64,000 bases of DNA from Hydrogenophilales bacterium (GCA_016235775.1 JACRIU010000024.1:1-64000); one strand, 5' to 3'; shown: positions 49,386 through 59,445, numbered from the stretch's first letter. A program made the numbers and translations. The notes: generated by a model from the sequence alone, not told the origin.

Positions 49386-49703
49386 ATGAATCTTGAACCA
49401 GTTGAACTGATCGACAAAGACGAACACATCGAGCAAGCCTCGCGCGCCATGAAAGCCATGTCGCACCCCTTGCGCCTGAAAATTTTATGCGTGCTCGGTG
49501 ACCGGGAAGTTTCGGTGCAAGACATCGTGGACGCCGTCGGCACCTCGCAAAGCAATATTTCCCAGCACCTCGCCATCCTGCGCGACAAAGGCGTGCTGCG
49601 CACCCGCAAAGACGCCAACCGCGTTTATTACCGTGTCGGCGACACGCGCACCCTCAAGCTCATCAGCATGATGCGCGATGTGTTTTGCGGCTTCGCGAAA
49701 TAA
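49386..49703 (+). CDS. ArsR-family regulator with two Cys, SqrR/YgaV/BigR-like
   Basis: MSHPLRLKILCVLGDREVSVQDIVDAVGTSQSNISQHLAILRDKGVLRTRKDANRVYYRV...VFCGFAK. Confidence 0.88.
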   Translation: MNLEPVELIDKDEHIEQASRAMKAMSHPLRLKILCVLGDREVSVQDIVDAVGTSQSNISQHLAILRDKGVLRTRKDANRVYYRVGDTRTLKLISMMRDVFCGFAK

Positions 49704-49813
49704 TTTTCTTCATTAAACTGCATCAAAAACAGGGGCCGGCGCGCTGGTTGGGGCCGAAATTCTCCCTTTCTTACTGCTTCACTGGGCATCACCGCCCTTG
49801 ACTTGTGATTCAA

Positions 49814-49831
49814 TATTAGCATAATCTAATA
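49814..49831. promoter_or_regulatory. candidate ArsR-family operator TATTAG-N6-CTAATA
   Basis: tattag-cataat-ctaata directly upstream of the RND MFP gene. Confidence 0.6.
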
Positions 49832-49851
49832 GTCTTTCCGGAGGGCTTTTT

Positions 49852-50883
49852 GTGCTGCGTCCATTGATCTTATTAGGTTTTTTGCTTCCAAAGTTAGCGC
49901 TTGCTGCGCTACCGTTCCCTGTAGGTACAGTCGAATTTCGCGAGGTCGATCAGACCTATGCGGCCGAGGGCTTGGTCGAGGCAGTGAAGCAGGCGACCGT
50001 CTCGGCGCAGATTGCGGGCCGCATTATCGAGTTGCGCTTCGACGTGGGCGATTTCGTGCAGAAGGGCGCGGTCATCGCGCGCATCGACGAGAGCGTGGTC
50101 GGCCAGCAGTTGGCCGGAAGCCAAGCCCAAGTCGCGCAAGCCCGGGCGGTGCTGGATAACGCCCGCGCCTCCTACGAGCGCTCCCGGCAATTGTTCGAGC
50201 AAAAATTCATCAGCCAGGCGGCGCTGGATAAGGCCACGGCGGAATACAAAGCGGCGCAGGCGTCGGCTTCCGCTTCCATCGCCGGCGCGGGCCAAGCGGC
50301 GGCCACGCGCCAATTCGCCACCATTGTCGCGCCGTTCAGCGGGGTGGTGGCCGCGCGCCATGTCGAACTGGGCGAGATGGCGCTGCCGGGCAAAGCCTTG
50401 CTCACCGGCTTCGACCCCAAGGATTTGCGGGTGGAAGTGTCGGTGCCGCAGTACAAATTGCCATTGGTGCGCGAGCAGGCGCGCGCCACCATCGAACTCC
50501 CTTCGCTGAATAAATGGGTGAAAGCGGCGAACGTGTCCATCCTGCCCGCCGCCGATGTGAAAACCCATGCCAGCCGCGTGCGCATCGATCTGCCCGAAGA
50601 CTTGCGCGACGTGTACCCCGGCATGTTTGCCCGCGCGCACTTCGCCGTGGGCCGCGCCAAAAAACTGCTGGTGCCAGTACTTGCGGTGCTGCACCGGAGC
50701 GAATTGACGGCGGTGTATGTGGTCGATGCCAAAGAACAGGTGCAACTGCGCCAGGTGCGCCTGGGCGAACCGGCAGGGCAGGGCCAATACGAGGTATTGG
50801 CGGGGCTCATGCCGAATGAAAAGGTCGCGCTCGATCCGGTCAAGGCCGGCATCTACTTAACGTCGGGGAGCAGTAAGCGGTGA
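49852..50883 (+). CDS. RND efflux periplasmic adaptor subunit
   Basis: biotinyl-lipoyl-like, coiled-coil and beta-barrel pattern; signal peptide. Confidence 0.93.
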   Translation: MLRPLILLGFLLPKLALAALPFPVGTVEFREVDQTYAAEGLVEAVKQATVSAQIAGRIIELRFDVGDFVQKGAVIARIDESVVGQQLAGSQAQVAQARAVLDNARASYERSRQLFEQKFISQAALDKATAEYKAAQASASASIAGAGQAAATRQFATIVAPFSGVVAARHVELGEMALPGKALLTGFDPKDLRVEVSVPQYKLPLVREQARATIELPSLNKWVKAANVSILPAADVKTHASRVRIDLPEDLRDVYPGMFARAHFAVGRAKKLLVPVLAVLHRSELTAVYVVDAKEQVQLRQVRLGEPAGQGQYEVLAGLMPNEKVALDPVKAGIYLTSGSSKR

Positions 50884-50935
50884 GCGGTAAGCGGATTTTC
50901 CCCGCTCCCTGCTTCCCGCTTCCTGCTTACTAAAA
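50866..50935. repeat. period-7 tandem/inverted repeat (family E)
   Basis: agtaagcggtgagcggtaagcgg ... ccgctccctgcttcccgcttcctgcttact. Confidence 0.85.
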
Positions 50936-50936
50936 T

Positions 50937-53900
50937 ATGGGCATCTCCGGACGCATCGCCAAATTCTTTTTGACCTCCCAACTCACGCCGCTCATCGCCT
51001 TGATGGCGGCGCTGATGGGCTTGTTCGCCATCCTGGTCACGCCGCGCGAAGAAGAGCCGCAGATCAATGTGACCATGGCGAATGTGTTTATTCCCTTCCC
51101 CGGCGCCTCCGCCAAGGACGTGGAGAGCTTGGTCGCCACACCCGCCGAGCAGGTGTTGTCGCAGATATCCGGCATCGAGCACGTGTATTCGGTTTCGCGC
51201 CCCGGCATGGCGGTGCTAACGGTGCAATACAAAGTGGGCGAGGAGCGGATCGGCGCGCTGGTGCGTTTATACGACACGATTCAATCGCACGGCGATTGGG
51301 TGTCGCCCAATCTCGGCGTGCAAGACCCGATCATCAAGCCGGTCGGGATCGACGATGTGCCCATCGTTTCCCTCACCTTATGGACGACAGATACACAGCG
51401 CGGCGCATTCGATCTGGCCAAGGTGGCGCATGCGGCGGAGATCGAATTGAAGCGCATCCCGGGTGCGCGCGAAGTGACCACCCTCGGCAGCCCCGGCCAT
51501 AGCGTGCGCGTCATCATGGATGCGGAGCGCATGCAGGCCTACTCCATCTCGGCGCAGGATATTCGTGATGCGCTCAAAGTCAGCAACGCCTCGCAGCCCT
51601 CCGGCGCCCTGGTTTCCAATAATCAGGAAGTGTTGGTGCAGACCGGTACTTTTCTCTCCTCCGCCGCGGATGTGAAAAGCCTGGTGGTGGGGGTGTTCGA
51701 GAACAAGCCGATTTTCATGGGCGATGTCGCCATCATTGCGGACGGCCCGGATCAGCCCAGCCGCTATGTCTGGATCGGCGCCGGCCCGGCCGGCAAAACC
51801 AAAGGCATTACCCAGCCGGGCGAACATCCGGCGGTGACCATCGCGGTGTCGAAAAAGCCGGGTGAAAACGCGGTGCAAGTGGCCGAGCGCGTCATCGCCC
51901 GCGTGAATCAATTGAAAGGCACGGTGTTGCCCGAGGGCGTGAACGTCACCGTCACCCGCAACTACGGCGAAACCGCGAACGATAAAGCACAGAAGCTGAT
52001 CAGCAAGCTCTTATTCGCCACCGCGTTCGTGGTGGCGCTGGTGTATTTTGCCTTGGGCAAACGCGAGGCGCTGATCGTCGGCATCGCGGTGTTGCTGACC
52101 TTGGCGGCGACCTTGTTCGCCTCCTGGGCCTGGGGGTTTACGCTCAACCGCGTGTCCCTGTTTGCGTTGATTTTCTCCATCGGAATTTTGGTGGACGACG
52201 CGATCGTGGTGGTGGAGAACATCCACCGCCGCCGCCTGCTGGAGCCGAATAAATCCTTGATCGAGGTGATTCCCGAAGCGGTGGACGAAGTCGGCGGGCC
52301 GACCATTCTGGCCACGTTCACCGTGATCGCGGCGCTGTTGCCGATGGCTTTCGTATCCGGTTTGATGGGGCCGTACATGAGCCCGATACCGATCAACGCC
52401 AGCATCGGCATGCTGATCTCGCTTGCCATCGCCTTCGTCGTCACGCCCTGGTTGACGCTGAAATTCCTGGGGCATCAGCATGCTGGCGGGGCTTCCAAGG
52501 TGGAACGCAATTTTTCGCTTTGGATCGAAGAAAAGCTCACGCCTTTCCTTAATGGCGAGCAGGGTGCGCCCAAGCGCAAAAAACTCTTGTACTGGATTCT
52601 GGGGGCGATCGCGTTCGCGATCTCGCTCGCCGTGTTCAAGGTGGTGATTCTCAAAATGCTGCCTTTCGACAACAAGTCCGAATTTCAAGTGGTGGTGGAC
52701 ATGCCGGTCGGTACCCCGCTGGAGCAGACCGCGCGCGTCATGCACGAGATCGGCGCGTATCTGTCCACGGTGCCGGAAGTGAGCGATTATCAGGCTTATG
52801 CCGGCGCCGCCTCGCCCATCAACTTCAACGGCCTGGTGCGCCAATACTATTTGCGGCGCGGCCCCGAAGTGGGGGATCTCCAAGTCAATTTGGTGGACAA
52901 GCATCAGCGCGACCGGAAATCGCACGAGATCGCGCAAAGTGTGCGCGCGCCGATTCAGCAAATTGCCGATCGCTTGGGGGCGAATGTCAAAATCGTCGAA
53001 GTGCCGCCCGGCCCGCCGGTGCTCTCGCCCATCGCGGCGGAAATTTACGGCCCCGACTACAAATCGCAGATTGCGGTAGCGAAGCAGGTACGCGCGGCTT
53101 TCGCGAAAACCAAAGACATCACCGCCATCGACGACAGCGTGGAAGAAGACGCGCAGAAATTCGTCCTGCGCGTGCTGCAAAGCAAGGCCGCGCTAAAAGG
53201 CGTGGCTGCGGACGATATCGTTACCGTGATGAAAATGGGGATTTCCGGCGAGGATGTGACGCCGATTCATTCCGGCGAATCCAAATTCGAAATCCCGGTG
53301 CGCGTCACGCTCGCGCCGCAGCGGCAAAATAATCTGGACGAATTGTTGAAGCTCACCGTACGCGCGCGCGATGGCGCCTTGGCGCCCTTGTCCGAATTGG
53401 TCGAGGTGACGCCCACTGCGCGCGAGAAGACGATCTATCACAAGGATCTGCTGCCGGTGGTGTATGTGGTGGGCGACATGATGGGCAAGGTGGACAGCCC
53501 CTTGTATGGCATGTTCTCCATCCAATCGGCCTTGAGCGATCTCAAGCTGGCCGAGGGTGGAACGCTCAGCCACTACTTCATTAAACAGCCGGGCGACCCC
53601 TACGCCGGCTTCTCGGTGAAATGGGACGGCGAATGGCAGGTGACCTACGAGACCTTCCGCGACATGGGCATCGCCTATGCGGTGGGCCTGGTGCTGATTT
53701 ATTTGCTTGTGGTGGCGCAATTCCGCTCCTACCTGGCGCCGCTTATCATCATGGCGCCGATTCCGCTCACCCTGATCGGCGTGATGCCGGGGCATGCTTT
53801 GCTGGGCGCGCAATTTACCGCGACCTCGATGATCGGCATGATTGCGCTCGCCGGCATCATCGTGCGTAATTCGATCCTGCTGGTGGATTTCGTCAACATG

Positions 53901-54134
53901 CATGTGGCGCAGGGCATGGATTTGCAAAAAGCGGTGCTCCTGTCCGGCGCCACGCGCGCCAAGCCGATTATCCTGACCGGGCTGGCGGCCATGCTCGGCG
54001 CATTCTTCATCCTGGATGACCCGATTTTCAACGGCCTGGCGATTTCGCTGATTTTCGGCGTATTGGTGTCCACGCTGTTGACCCTGGTGGTGATCCCGGT
54101 GTTGTATTATGTGGCGCTAAATAAAAAGCCGTAG
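50937..54134 (+). CDS. RND efflux transporter permease
   Basis: 1065-aa AcrB-like; GILVDDAIVVVENIHRRR. Confidence 0.96.
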   Translation: MGISGRIAKFFLTSQLTPLIALMAALMGLFAILVTPREEEPQINVTMANVFIPFPGASAKDVESLVATPAEQVLSQISGIEHVYSVSRPGMAVLTVQYKVGEERIGALVRLYDTIQSHGDWVSPNLGVQDPIIKPVGIDDVPIVSLTLWTTDTQRGAFDLAKVAHAAEIELKRIPGAREVTTLGSPGHSVRVIMDAERMQAYSISAQDIRDALKVSNASQPSGALVSNNQEVLVQTGTFLSSAADVKSLVVGVFENKPIFMGDVAIIADGPDQPSRYVWIGAGPAGKTKGITQPGEHPAVTIAVSKKPGENAVQVAERVIARVNQLKGTVLPEGVNVTVTRNYGETANDKAQKLISKLLFATAFVVALVYFALGKREALIVGIAVLLTLAATLFASWAWGFTLNRVSLFALIFSIGILVDDAIVVVENIHRRRLLEPNKSLIEVIPEAVDEVGGPTILATFTVIAALLPMAFVSGLMGPYMSPIPINASIGMLISLAIAFVVTPWLTLKFLGHQHAGGASKVERNFSLWIEEKLTPFLNGEQGAPKRKKLLYWILGAIAFAISLAVFKVVILKMLPFDNKSEFQVVVDMPVGTPLEQTARVMHEIGAYLSTVPEVSDYQAYAGAASPINFNGLVRQYYLRRGPEVGDLQVNLVDKHQRDRKSHEIAQSVRAPIQQIADRLGANVKIVEVPPGPPVLSPIAAEIYGPDYKSQIAVAKQVRAAFAKTKDITAIDDSVEEDAQKFVLRVLQSKAALKGVAADDIVTVMKMGISGEDVTPIHSGESKFEIPVRVTLAPQRQNNLDELLKLTVRARDGALAPLSELVEVTPTAREKTIYHKDLLPVVYVVGDMMGKVDSPLYGMFSIQSALSDLKLAEGGTLSHYFIKQPGDPYAGFSVKWDGEWQVTYETFRDMGIAYAVGLVLIYLLVVAQFRSYLAPLIIMAPIPLTLIGVMPGHALLGAQFTATSMIGMIALAGIIVRNSILLVDFVNMHVAQGMDLQKAVLLSGATRAKPIILTGLAAMLGAFFILDDPIFNGLAISLIFGVLVSTLLTLVVIPVLYYVALNKKP

Positions 54135-54200
54135 GGGCGAGGCATGCCTCGCCCGAAGAAGCGGCGGGTAGTAATCTTTTCAACCAACGGAGAATAGAAA

Positions 54201-54419
54201 ATGACTGTAAATTCATGGGTACGGGTAATCGCCGGGATGTTCATCATGCTGTCGCTGACGCTGGCGCACATTAATGGCCAAGTGGATATGAGCCACGTGA
54301 GCTGGTTGTGGTTTACCGCCTTTGTCGGCGCGAACCTGTTTCAAAGCGGCTTCACCAAGTTTTGCCCGCTGGATATTTTCTTGAAAAAAGCCGGCGTCAA
54401 AGCCGACGGCTGCGCCTGA
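54201..54419 (+). CDS. DUF2892 (YgaP C-terminal-like) membrane protein
   Basis: SWVRVIAGMFIMLSL... WLWFTAFVGANLFQSGFTKFCPLDIFLKKAGVK. Confidence 0.9.
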   Translation: MTVNSWVRVIAGMFIMLSLTLAHINGQVDMSHVSWLWFTAFVGANLFQSGFTKFCPLDIFLKKAGVKADGCA

Positions 54420-54431
54420 TCGCCTGACCCG

Positions 54432-54472
54432 GCAGGGCGTCCGTGTTTACGCGGGCGCCCTGCTTTCATTTT
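54432..54472 (+). terminator. hairpin terminator after DUF2892 gene
   Basis: gcagggcgtccg-tgtttacg-cgggcgccctgc followed by T-rich. Confidence 0.65.
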
Positions 54473-54473
54473 G

Positions 54474-56276
54474 ATGTCCTTTTCCCTTAAAAAATACTCT
54501 CCGCTGCACGCGAGTTTGATTCTTCTCGCGTTGGCCTGGGTGCTGCCCTTTTTGCAATGGCATCACAAGCTCCCCATTCCGAGTTTCTTTTCCGAGTGGC
54601 TGGCTTTCGGCCTCGGCCTGCTCGCGGCGCTGCCGCTGCTTTCCCGCCGTTATTGGGAGCCGATGCGCATCCCGCGTTCGCTGCTGTTTCTGCTCGGCTT
54701 CATCGGCATCTTGATCGTGCAGGTGCTGCTGCAACGCGTGGCTTATCCGCAGCAGGCCTTCGTCGCCGCGATGTACATTTTGTAGGGCGCGCTCATGCTG
54801 TGGCTGGGCAACCAGCTCGGGCGCGAGCTGGGGCTGGCGCGCATGGCCGGGGTGCTGGCGTGGGCGCTGCTGGCCGGCGCGGCGCTGAGCGCGGCGCTGG
54901 GGCTGATCCAGCATTTCGGATGGCCGACGCCGCTGAGTTCGATCATCAACCAAAAAACGGGCGGCGCGGTGATGGCCAACCTGGGGCAGCCCAATCACTT
55001 ATCAAATTATCTGGCGCTGGGCTTGGCATCGACCTTGTATCTATGCGGCAACGGCCAGCTCAATCGCTGGGCGGCGCTGCTGCTCGGTCTGCTACTGTTG
55101 TGCGTGCTGGCGCTGACCGGCTCGCGTTCGAGCTGGCTCTATCTCGGCGCATTTGCGCTATTGGCTTGGATCTGGGGCAGACGCGCCAGCGCGATTAGCC
55201 CGGCGCTGCTCAAGGTTGCGCTAGCTATGCTGCTGGCCTTCGCCGTGATGCAGTGGCTCGCGCATCTGCCGCCGATGCAAGGCGCGACCGGTACGATCAC
55301 CTCGGCCGAGCGCTTGTTCGAGCTGGCCAGCGGCGTGGATGCCCGCTTCGGGCTGTGGCGCGAAGCGGTACGGATTTGGCTGGCGCATCCCTTCGTGGGC
55401 GCGGGCTTCGGACAATTCGCGTGGCAGCATTTCATGCTGTCCTCCGAAGCGGCGATTGCCCAAGCACCGGCCGCGCTGGCGCCCAGTCCCTTGGCCGGCG
55501 CGATGTACAACCACAGTCATAATCTGCTCACGCAGATCGGCGCGGAATTCGGCGGCGCGGGTTTGTTGCTGTTGCTGGCCGGCGCGGGCTATTGGCTGGC
55601 GGGCAGCGTGCGCCAAGCCGCCACTTTGGCCGGCTGGTGGGTGGCGGCGGTGCTGGCCGTGCTCGCGATTCACAGCCTGCTCGAATATCCCTTGTGGTAC
55701 GCCCCCTTCCTCGGCATCGCCGCCATCTTGATCGGCGCGGCCGATACGCATACCCTACGCCTGCAATTGAGCGGGCTGATGCGCGCGGCGTTCGGCCTCA
55801 TGCTGGTGCTGGGATGGATCAGCCTGGCGCGCATCGCGGACAGCTATAGTCAGCTTGAGAGTTTGTTCCGTGCGCGCCAGACGCCGCCGGGCGTGCAGGA
55901 AATTGAACGGGTATTGCAGCATGTGCGGCATGAATCCATGCTCACGCCCTACAGCGACTTTGCCTATGCGGCCGGGATCGCCCCGAACCGCGCGCAGATC
56001 GAGGATCAGCAATTCTTGAATAGCGCCGTCATGCGCTTCGCGCCGACGCAAGACGTGGTGTACCGGCAAGCGTTGTTGCTGTCGCTGCAGGGCGAAGCGT
56101 CCGCCGCGCAAGCAATGTTGAAACGCGCGCTGGCGGTATACCCGGGCGCCGCGGAAAAGTTTTTAACCGAAATCGCCCAGCTTGAACCCGGGGCGCAGCG
56201 CAGCGTCGAACCGCTGCTGAACACCGTCCGAATCTTTTTACAGGAGCAAAAGAAGCATGCAATTCATTCAAAATAA
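54474..56276 (+). pseudogene. PglL/O-antigen ligase-like (Wzy_C) membrane protein interrupted by an in-frame TAG at 54783-54785
   Basis: 54474-54785 and 54795-56276 are in the same frame; AMYIL*GALMLWLGNQLGRELGLARM continuous across TAG. Confidence 0.8.
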
Positions 56277-56667
56277 TTTATTGATCATCGGCTTGATCGT
56301 GGTGAGCGGCGCCATGCTGCTGTGGCCGGCGATCGGGCGCATCTTCTTCGGCCGCAAGCAAGTGGATGCGCAGGAGGCGGTGTTGAAAATGAATCACGAA
56401 GACGCCGTCGTGCTCGACGTGCGCGAAGATAATGAAGTGGCGCAAGGGCGCATCCCGCATGCCAAGCATATCCCGCTGGGGCAGCTTAAAAATCGCCTGA
56501 GCGAGCTGGAAAAATTCAAGGCCAAGCCGCTGATCGTGGCTTGCCGCAGCGGCCACCGCTCGTCCGGCGCTTGCGGCATCCTGACGCAAAATGGATTTGC
56601 CGACGTTTACAATCTCGCGGGCGGCATGGCCGCCTGGGAACAAGCCAACCTACCTGTGGAGAAATAA
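56257..56667 (+). CDS. rhodanese-domain membrane-anchored protein
   Basis: VVLDVREDNEVAQGRIPHAKHIPLGQL; VACRSGHRSSGA. Confidence 0.95.
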   Translation: MQFIQNNLLIIGLIVVSGAMLLWPAIGRIFFGRKQVDAQEAVLKMNHEDAVVLDVREDNEVAQGRIPHAKHIPLGQLKNRLSELEKFKAKPLIVACRSGHRSSGACGILTQNGFADVYNLAGGMAAWEQANLPVEK

Positions 56668-56669
56668 GC

Positions 56670-56924
56670 ATGGTCCAAATCAGCATGTATTGCACCGGCG
56701 TATGCCCGTATTGCACGATGGCGGAGCGCTTGCTCAAAAGCAAAGGCGTGGAGATCATCGAAAAAATCCGCGTCGATCTCGACCCGCCCAAGATGGCCGA
56801 AATGATGGAAAAAACCGGCCGCCGCACCGTCCCGCAAATCTATATCGGCGACTTTCATGTGGGCGGATTCGATGACCTGTCGGCGCTGGATCGGGAGGGG
56901 AAGCTGGAGCCGTTGCTGGTTTAA
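56670..56924 (+). CDS. grxC: glutaredoxin 3
   Basis: CTGVCPYCTMAERLLKSKGV; GRRTVPQIYIGDFHVGGFDDL. Confidence 0.95.
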   Translation: MVQISMYCTGVCPYCTMAERLLKSKGVEIIEKIRVDLDPPKMAEMMEKTGRRTVPQIYIGDFHVGGFDDLSALDREGKLEPLLV

Positions 56925-56927
56925 ATC

Positions 56928-57040
56928 AGGCGACAGGCGACAGGCGTCGGGGTGGGGTTGAAATTTTAATGAGCGTGACCATTTGTCAAATATGAAAAAC
57001 ACCGCCTTTTCTGACGCCCGACGCCTGACCCCTGACGCCT
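56928..57040. repeat. period-7 tandem/inverted repeat (family D)
   Basis: caggcgacaggcgacaggcgtcgggg ... ctgacgcccgacgcctgacccctgacgcct. Confidence 0.88.
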
Positions 57041-57043
57041 AAA

Positions 57044-57463
57044 ATGCATTTAGTCTGCCCCCACTGCTTCGCCGTCAATCGCGTGCCCGAGGAAAAGCTG
57101 GCCGCGCATCCCAAGTGCGGCAAGTGCAATGCGCCGGTTCTGCCCGGCGCGCCGGTCGATTTGACGCAATTTAATTTTGCCAAGTTCATTCAACACAATG
57201 AATTGCCGGTAGTGGTGGATTTCTGGGCGCCGTGGTGCGGGCCGTGCAAGCAATTCGCGCCCGTCTTCACCCAGACCGCGAGCGAGTTCGCGGCCCGTGT
57301 GCGCTTCGCCAAGGTCAACACCGAAGCGGAACAAATGCTCGCGCAGCAATATCAGATTCGCAGCATTCCCACCCTGGCCCTGTTCCATCGGGGCGTCGAA
57401 ATCGATCGCGTGTCCGGCGCACTGAACGGGCCGCAGTTGAAAGCCTGGATTTCCCGCAAGTAA
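57044..57463 (+). CDS. trxC: thioredoxin 2-like (Zn-finger N-terminus)
   Basis: CPHCFAV..CGKC; VDFWAPWCGPCKQFAP. Confidence 0.95.
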   Translation: MHLVCPHCFAVNRVPEEKLAAHPKCGKCNAPVLPGAPVDLTQFNFAKFIQHNELPVVVDFWAPWCGPCKQFAPVFTQTASEFAARVRFAKVNTEAEQMLAQQYQIRSIPTLALFHRGVEIDRVSGALNGPQLKAWISRK

Positions 57464-57548
57464 GCACGGTTGTTTGTCATCTTAAGCGTGTAAAATAGCT
57501 ATTTTTTATGCGGCCTCGCGCCGTGATGGCCCACGTTTAGGAGTGATT

Positions 57549-58010
57549 ATGTCTGACCAGCCGCAACCGCAATTCGGCATCGAAAAGCTGTACGTCAAGG
57601 ATGCCTCGCTCGAATGCCCCAATTCCCCCGAGATTTTTCTGGAGCGCGAAGCGCCGCAGATCGAGGTGAAAATCTTCAATGAAGGCAAAAAAGTGGGCGA
57701 GGATTTGTACGAGGTGACGCTCACCGCGACGGTAACCGCCAAGATCGGCGATCGCACCGCCTATCTGGTGGAAGCGGCGCAGGCCGGGATTTTCCGTGTG
57801 GCCAACGTGCCGGACGAAACGATGGAACTGGTCATGCACATCACCTGCCCGAATATGCTGTTCCCCTATATCCGTGAAGTGATTTCCGATCTGGTGGGCC
57901 GCGCCGGATTCATGCCGATTTATTTGGCGCCGGTGAATTTCGAAGCGCTGTATCAGCAGCAGCATGCGCAGCAAGCCCAAGCGGCCAGCGAACAGCCGGC
58001 CGCGAGCTGA
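57549..58010 (+). CDS. secB: protein-export chaperone SecB
   Basis: FGIEKLYVKDASLECPNSPEIF; ANVPDETMELVMHITCPNMLFPYIREVISDLV. Confidence 0.96.
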   Translation: MSDQPQPQFGIEKLYVKDASLECPNSPEIFLEREAPQIEVKIFNEGKKVGEDLYEVTLTATVTAKIGDRTAYLVEAAQAGIFRVANVPDETMELVMHITCPNMLFPYIREVISDLVGRAGFMPIYLAPVNFEALYQQQHAQQAQAASEQPAAS

Positions 58011-58011
58011 T

Positions 58012-58446
58012 ATGCGCTGGCTGCTCGGTGCGCTGTGGTGTGCGGCCAGCCTGGCCGCGCAGGCGCTCGAATTCCGCGCAGTCAGCGCCGAGGCGGCGGT
58101 GCTGTACGACGCCCCCTCCGCGCAGGCGCAGAAGCTGTTTATTCTTTCCCGCCACTATCCGGTGGAAATCATCGTCGCTTTGGATAAATGGGTAAAAGTG
58201 CGCGATGCGAGCGGCGCGCTGGCGTGGGTGGAGTCATCCAAACTCGCCGCCAAGCGCACCGTATTAATCACCACCGCCGTCGCCGAGATTCGCGCCCAGC
58301 CCGATGCCGCCGCACCGCTGGTATTCAAGGCCGAGCGCGACGTGGCATTGGAGTTGGTCGAAATCGCCGGCGGCGGCTGGGTCAAAGTCAAACATCGCGA
58401 CGGGCAAAGCGGTTTCGTGCCGCTGAAAGAAGTGTGGGGCATTTGA
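58012..58446 (+). CDS. SH3-like domain secreted protein
   Basis: two SH3b-like repeats after a signal peptide; lies between secB and gpsA. Confidence 0.82.
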   Translation: MRWLLGALWCAASLAAQALEFRAVSAEAAVLYDAPSAQAQKLFILSRHYPVEIIVALDKWVKVRDASGALAWVESSKLAAKRTVLITTAVAEIRAQPDAAAPLVFKAERDVALELVEIAGGGWVKVKHRDGQSGFVPLKEVWGI

Positions 58447-59435
58447 AAACCACCGTCCTTGGCGCGGGGGCGTGGGGCACTGCGCTCGCCATCAGCCTTT
58501 CCGAACATCATGCCATCACGCTGTGGGCGCGCGATCCTCGGCAAATCGATACGATTGCCTGTGCGCGCGAAAACGCGCGCTATCTTCCCGGGTTTTCTCT
58601 GCCCGACTCGATTGCCTTAAGCGCTGACTTGGGCCAGGCGATCGATGGCGCCGAATTCATTCTCGCCGTCGTGCCGACCAGCGGGTTTCGCGCGCTGTTG
58701 ACCGCGCTGACCCAAGCGGGGAACACGGCGCCCATCGTATGGGCGTGCAAGGGCTTCGAACCGGGCGGCGCCAAGCTGTTGCATCAAGTCGCGGCAGAGA
58801 CATTGCACGCCGATGTGCCGCGCGGGGTGTTGTCCGGCCCCAGCTTCGCGCAGGAAGTGGCGCTGGGCTTGCCGTGCGCGCTGACCCTGGCATCCGGCGA
58901 TGCCGCGTTCGCACAGGAGATGGCCGCGCGCTTCAACAATCATCATCTGCGCGTCTATTCCAGCACGGATGTGGTGGGCGTGGAATTGGGCGGCGCGGTG
59001 AAAAACGTGATGGCGATCGCCGCCGGCATCTCCGACGGCATGAGCTTCGGCCTCAATGCGCGCGCGGCGCTGATCACGCGCGGCCTGGCCGAGATCACCC
59101 GCTTGGGCCTCGCCCTGGGCGGCCGGCTGGAAACCTTCATGGGCTTGACCGGCGTGGGCGATCTGATCCTCACTTGCACCGGCGATTTGTCGCGCAACCG
59201 CACTGTGGGCTTGCGGCTCGCGCAGGGTCAAGCGCTAAAGGCCATTCTCGAACAACTCGGCCATACCGCCGAAGGCGTGCACACTTGCGCCGAGGTGCTA
59301 CGCATGGCGGAGCACGTGAAAGTGGAAATGCCCATCGCCCGCGAGGTGTATCGCGTCATGTTCGAGGGCTTGCCGCCGCGCCAAGCCCTGGAAGACTTGT
59401 TGGCGCGCGAGCCGAAACCGGAATATCGTAGTTAG
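58443..59435 (+). CDS. gpsA: glycerol-3-phosphate dehydrogenase (NAD(P)+), TTG start
   Basis: VLGAGAWGTALAISL; GAVKNVMAIAAGISDGM; GVGDLILTCTGDLSRNR. Confidence 0.95.
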   Translation: MKTTVLGAGAWGTALAISLSEHHAITLWARDPRQIDTIACARENARYLPGFSLPDSIALSADLGQAIDGAEFILAVVPTSGFRALLTALTQAGNTAPIVWACKGFEPGGAKLLHQVAAETLHADVPRGVLSGPSFAQEVALGLPCALTLASGDAAFAQEMAARFNNHHLRVYSSTDVVGVELGGAVKNVMAIAAGISDGMSFGLNARAALITRGLAEITRLGLALGGRLETFMGLTGVGDLILTCTGDLSRNRTVGLRLAQGQALKAILEQLGHTAEGVHTCAEVLRMAEHVKVEMPIAREVYRVMFEGLPPRQALEDLLAREPKPEYRS

Positions 59436-59445
59436 GCAAAACACC

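Noticed and set aside
54783-54785. Genome-wide amber recoding (e.g. pyrrolysine) as explanation of the in-frame TAG
   Set aside because: TAG terminates other genes in the window (e.g. slmA), and a single Trp-to-stop mutation is simpler.
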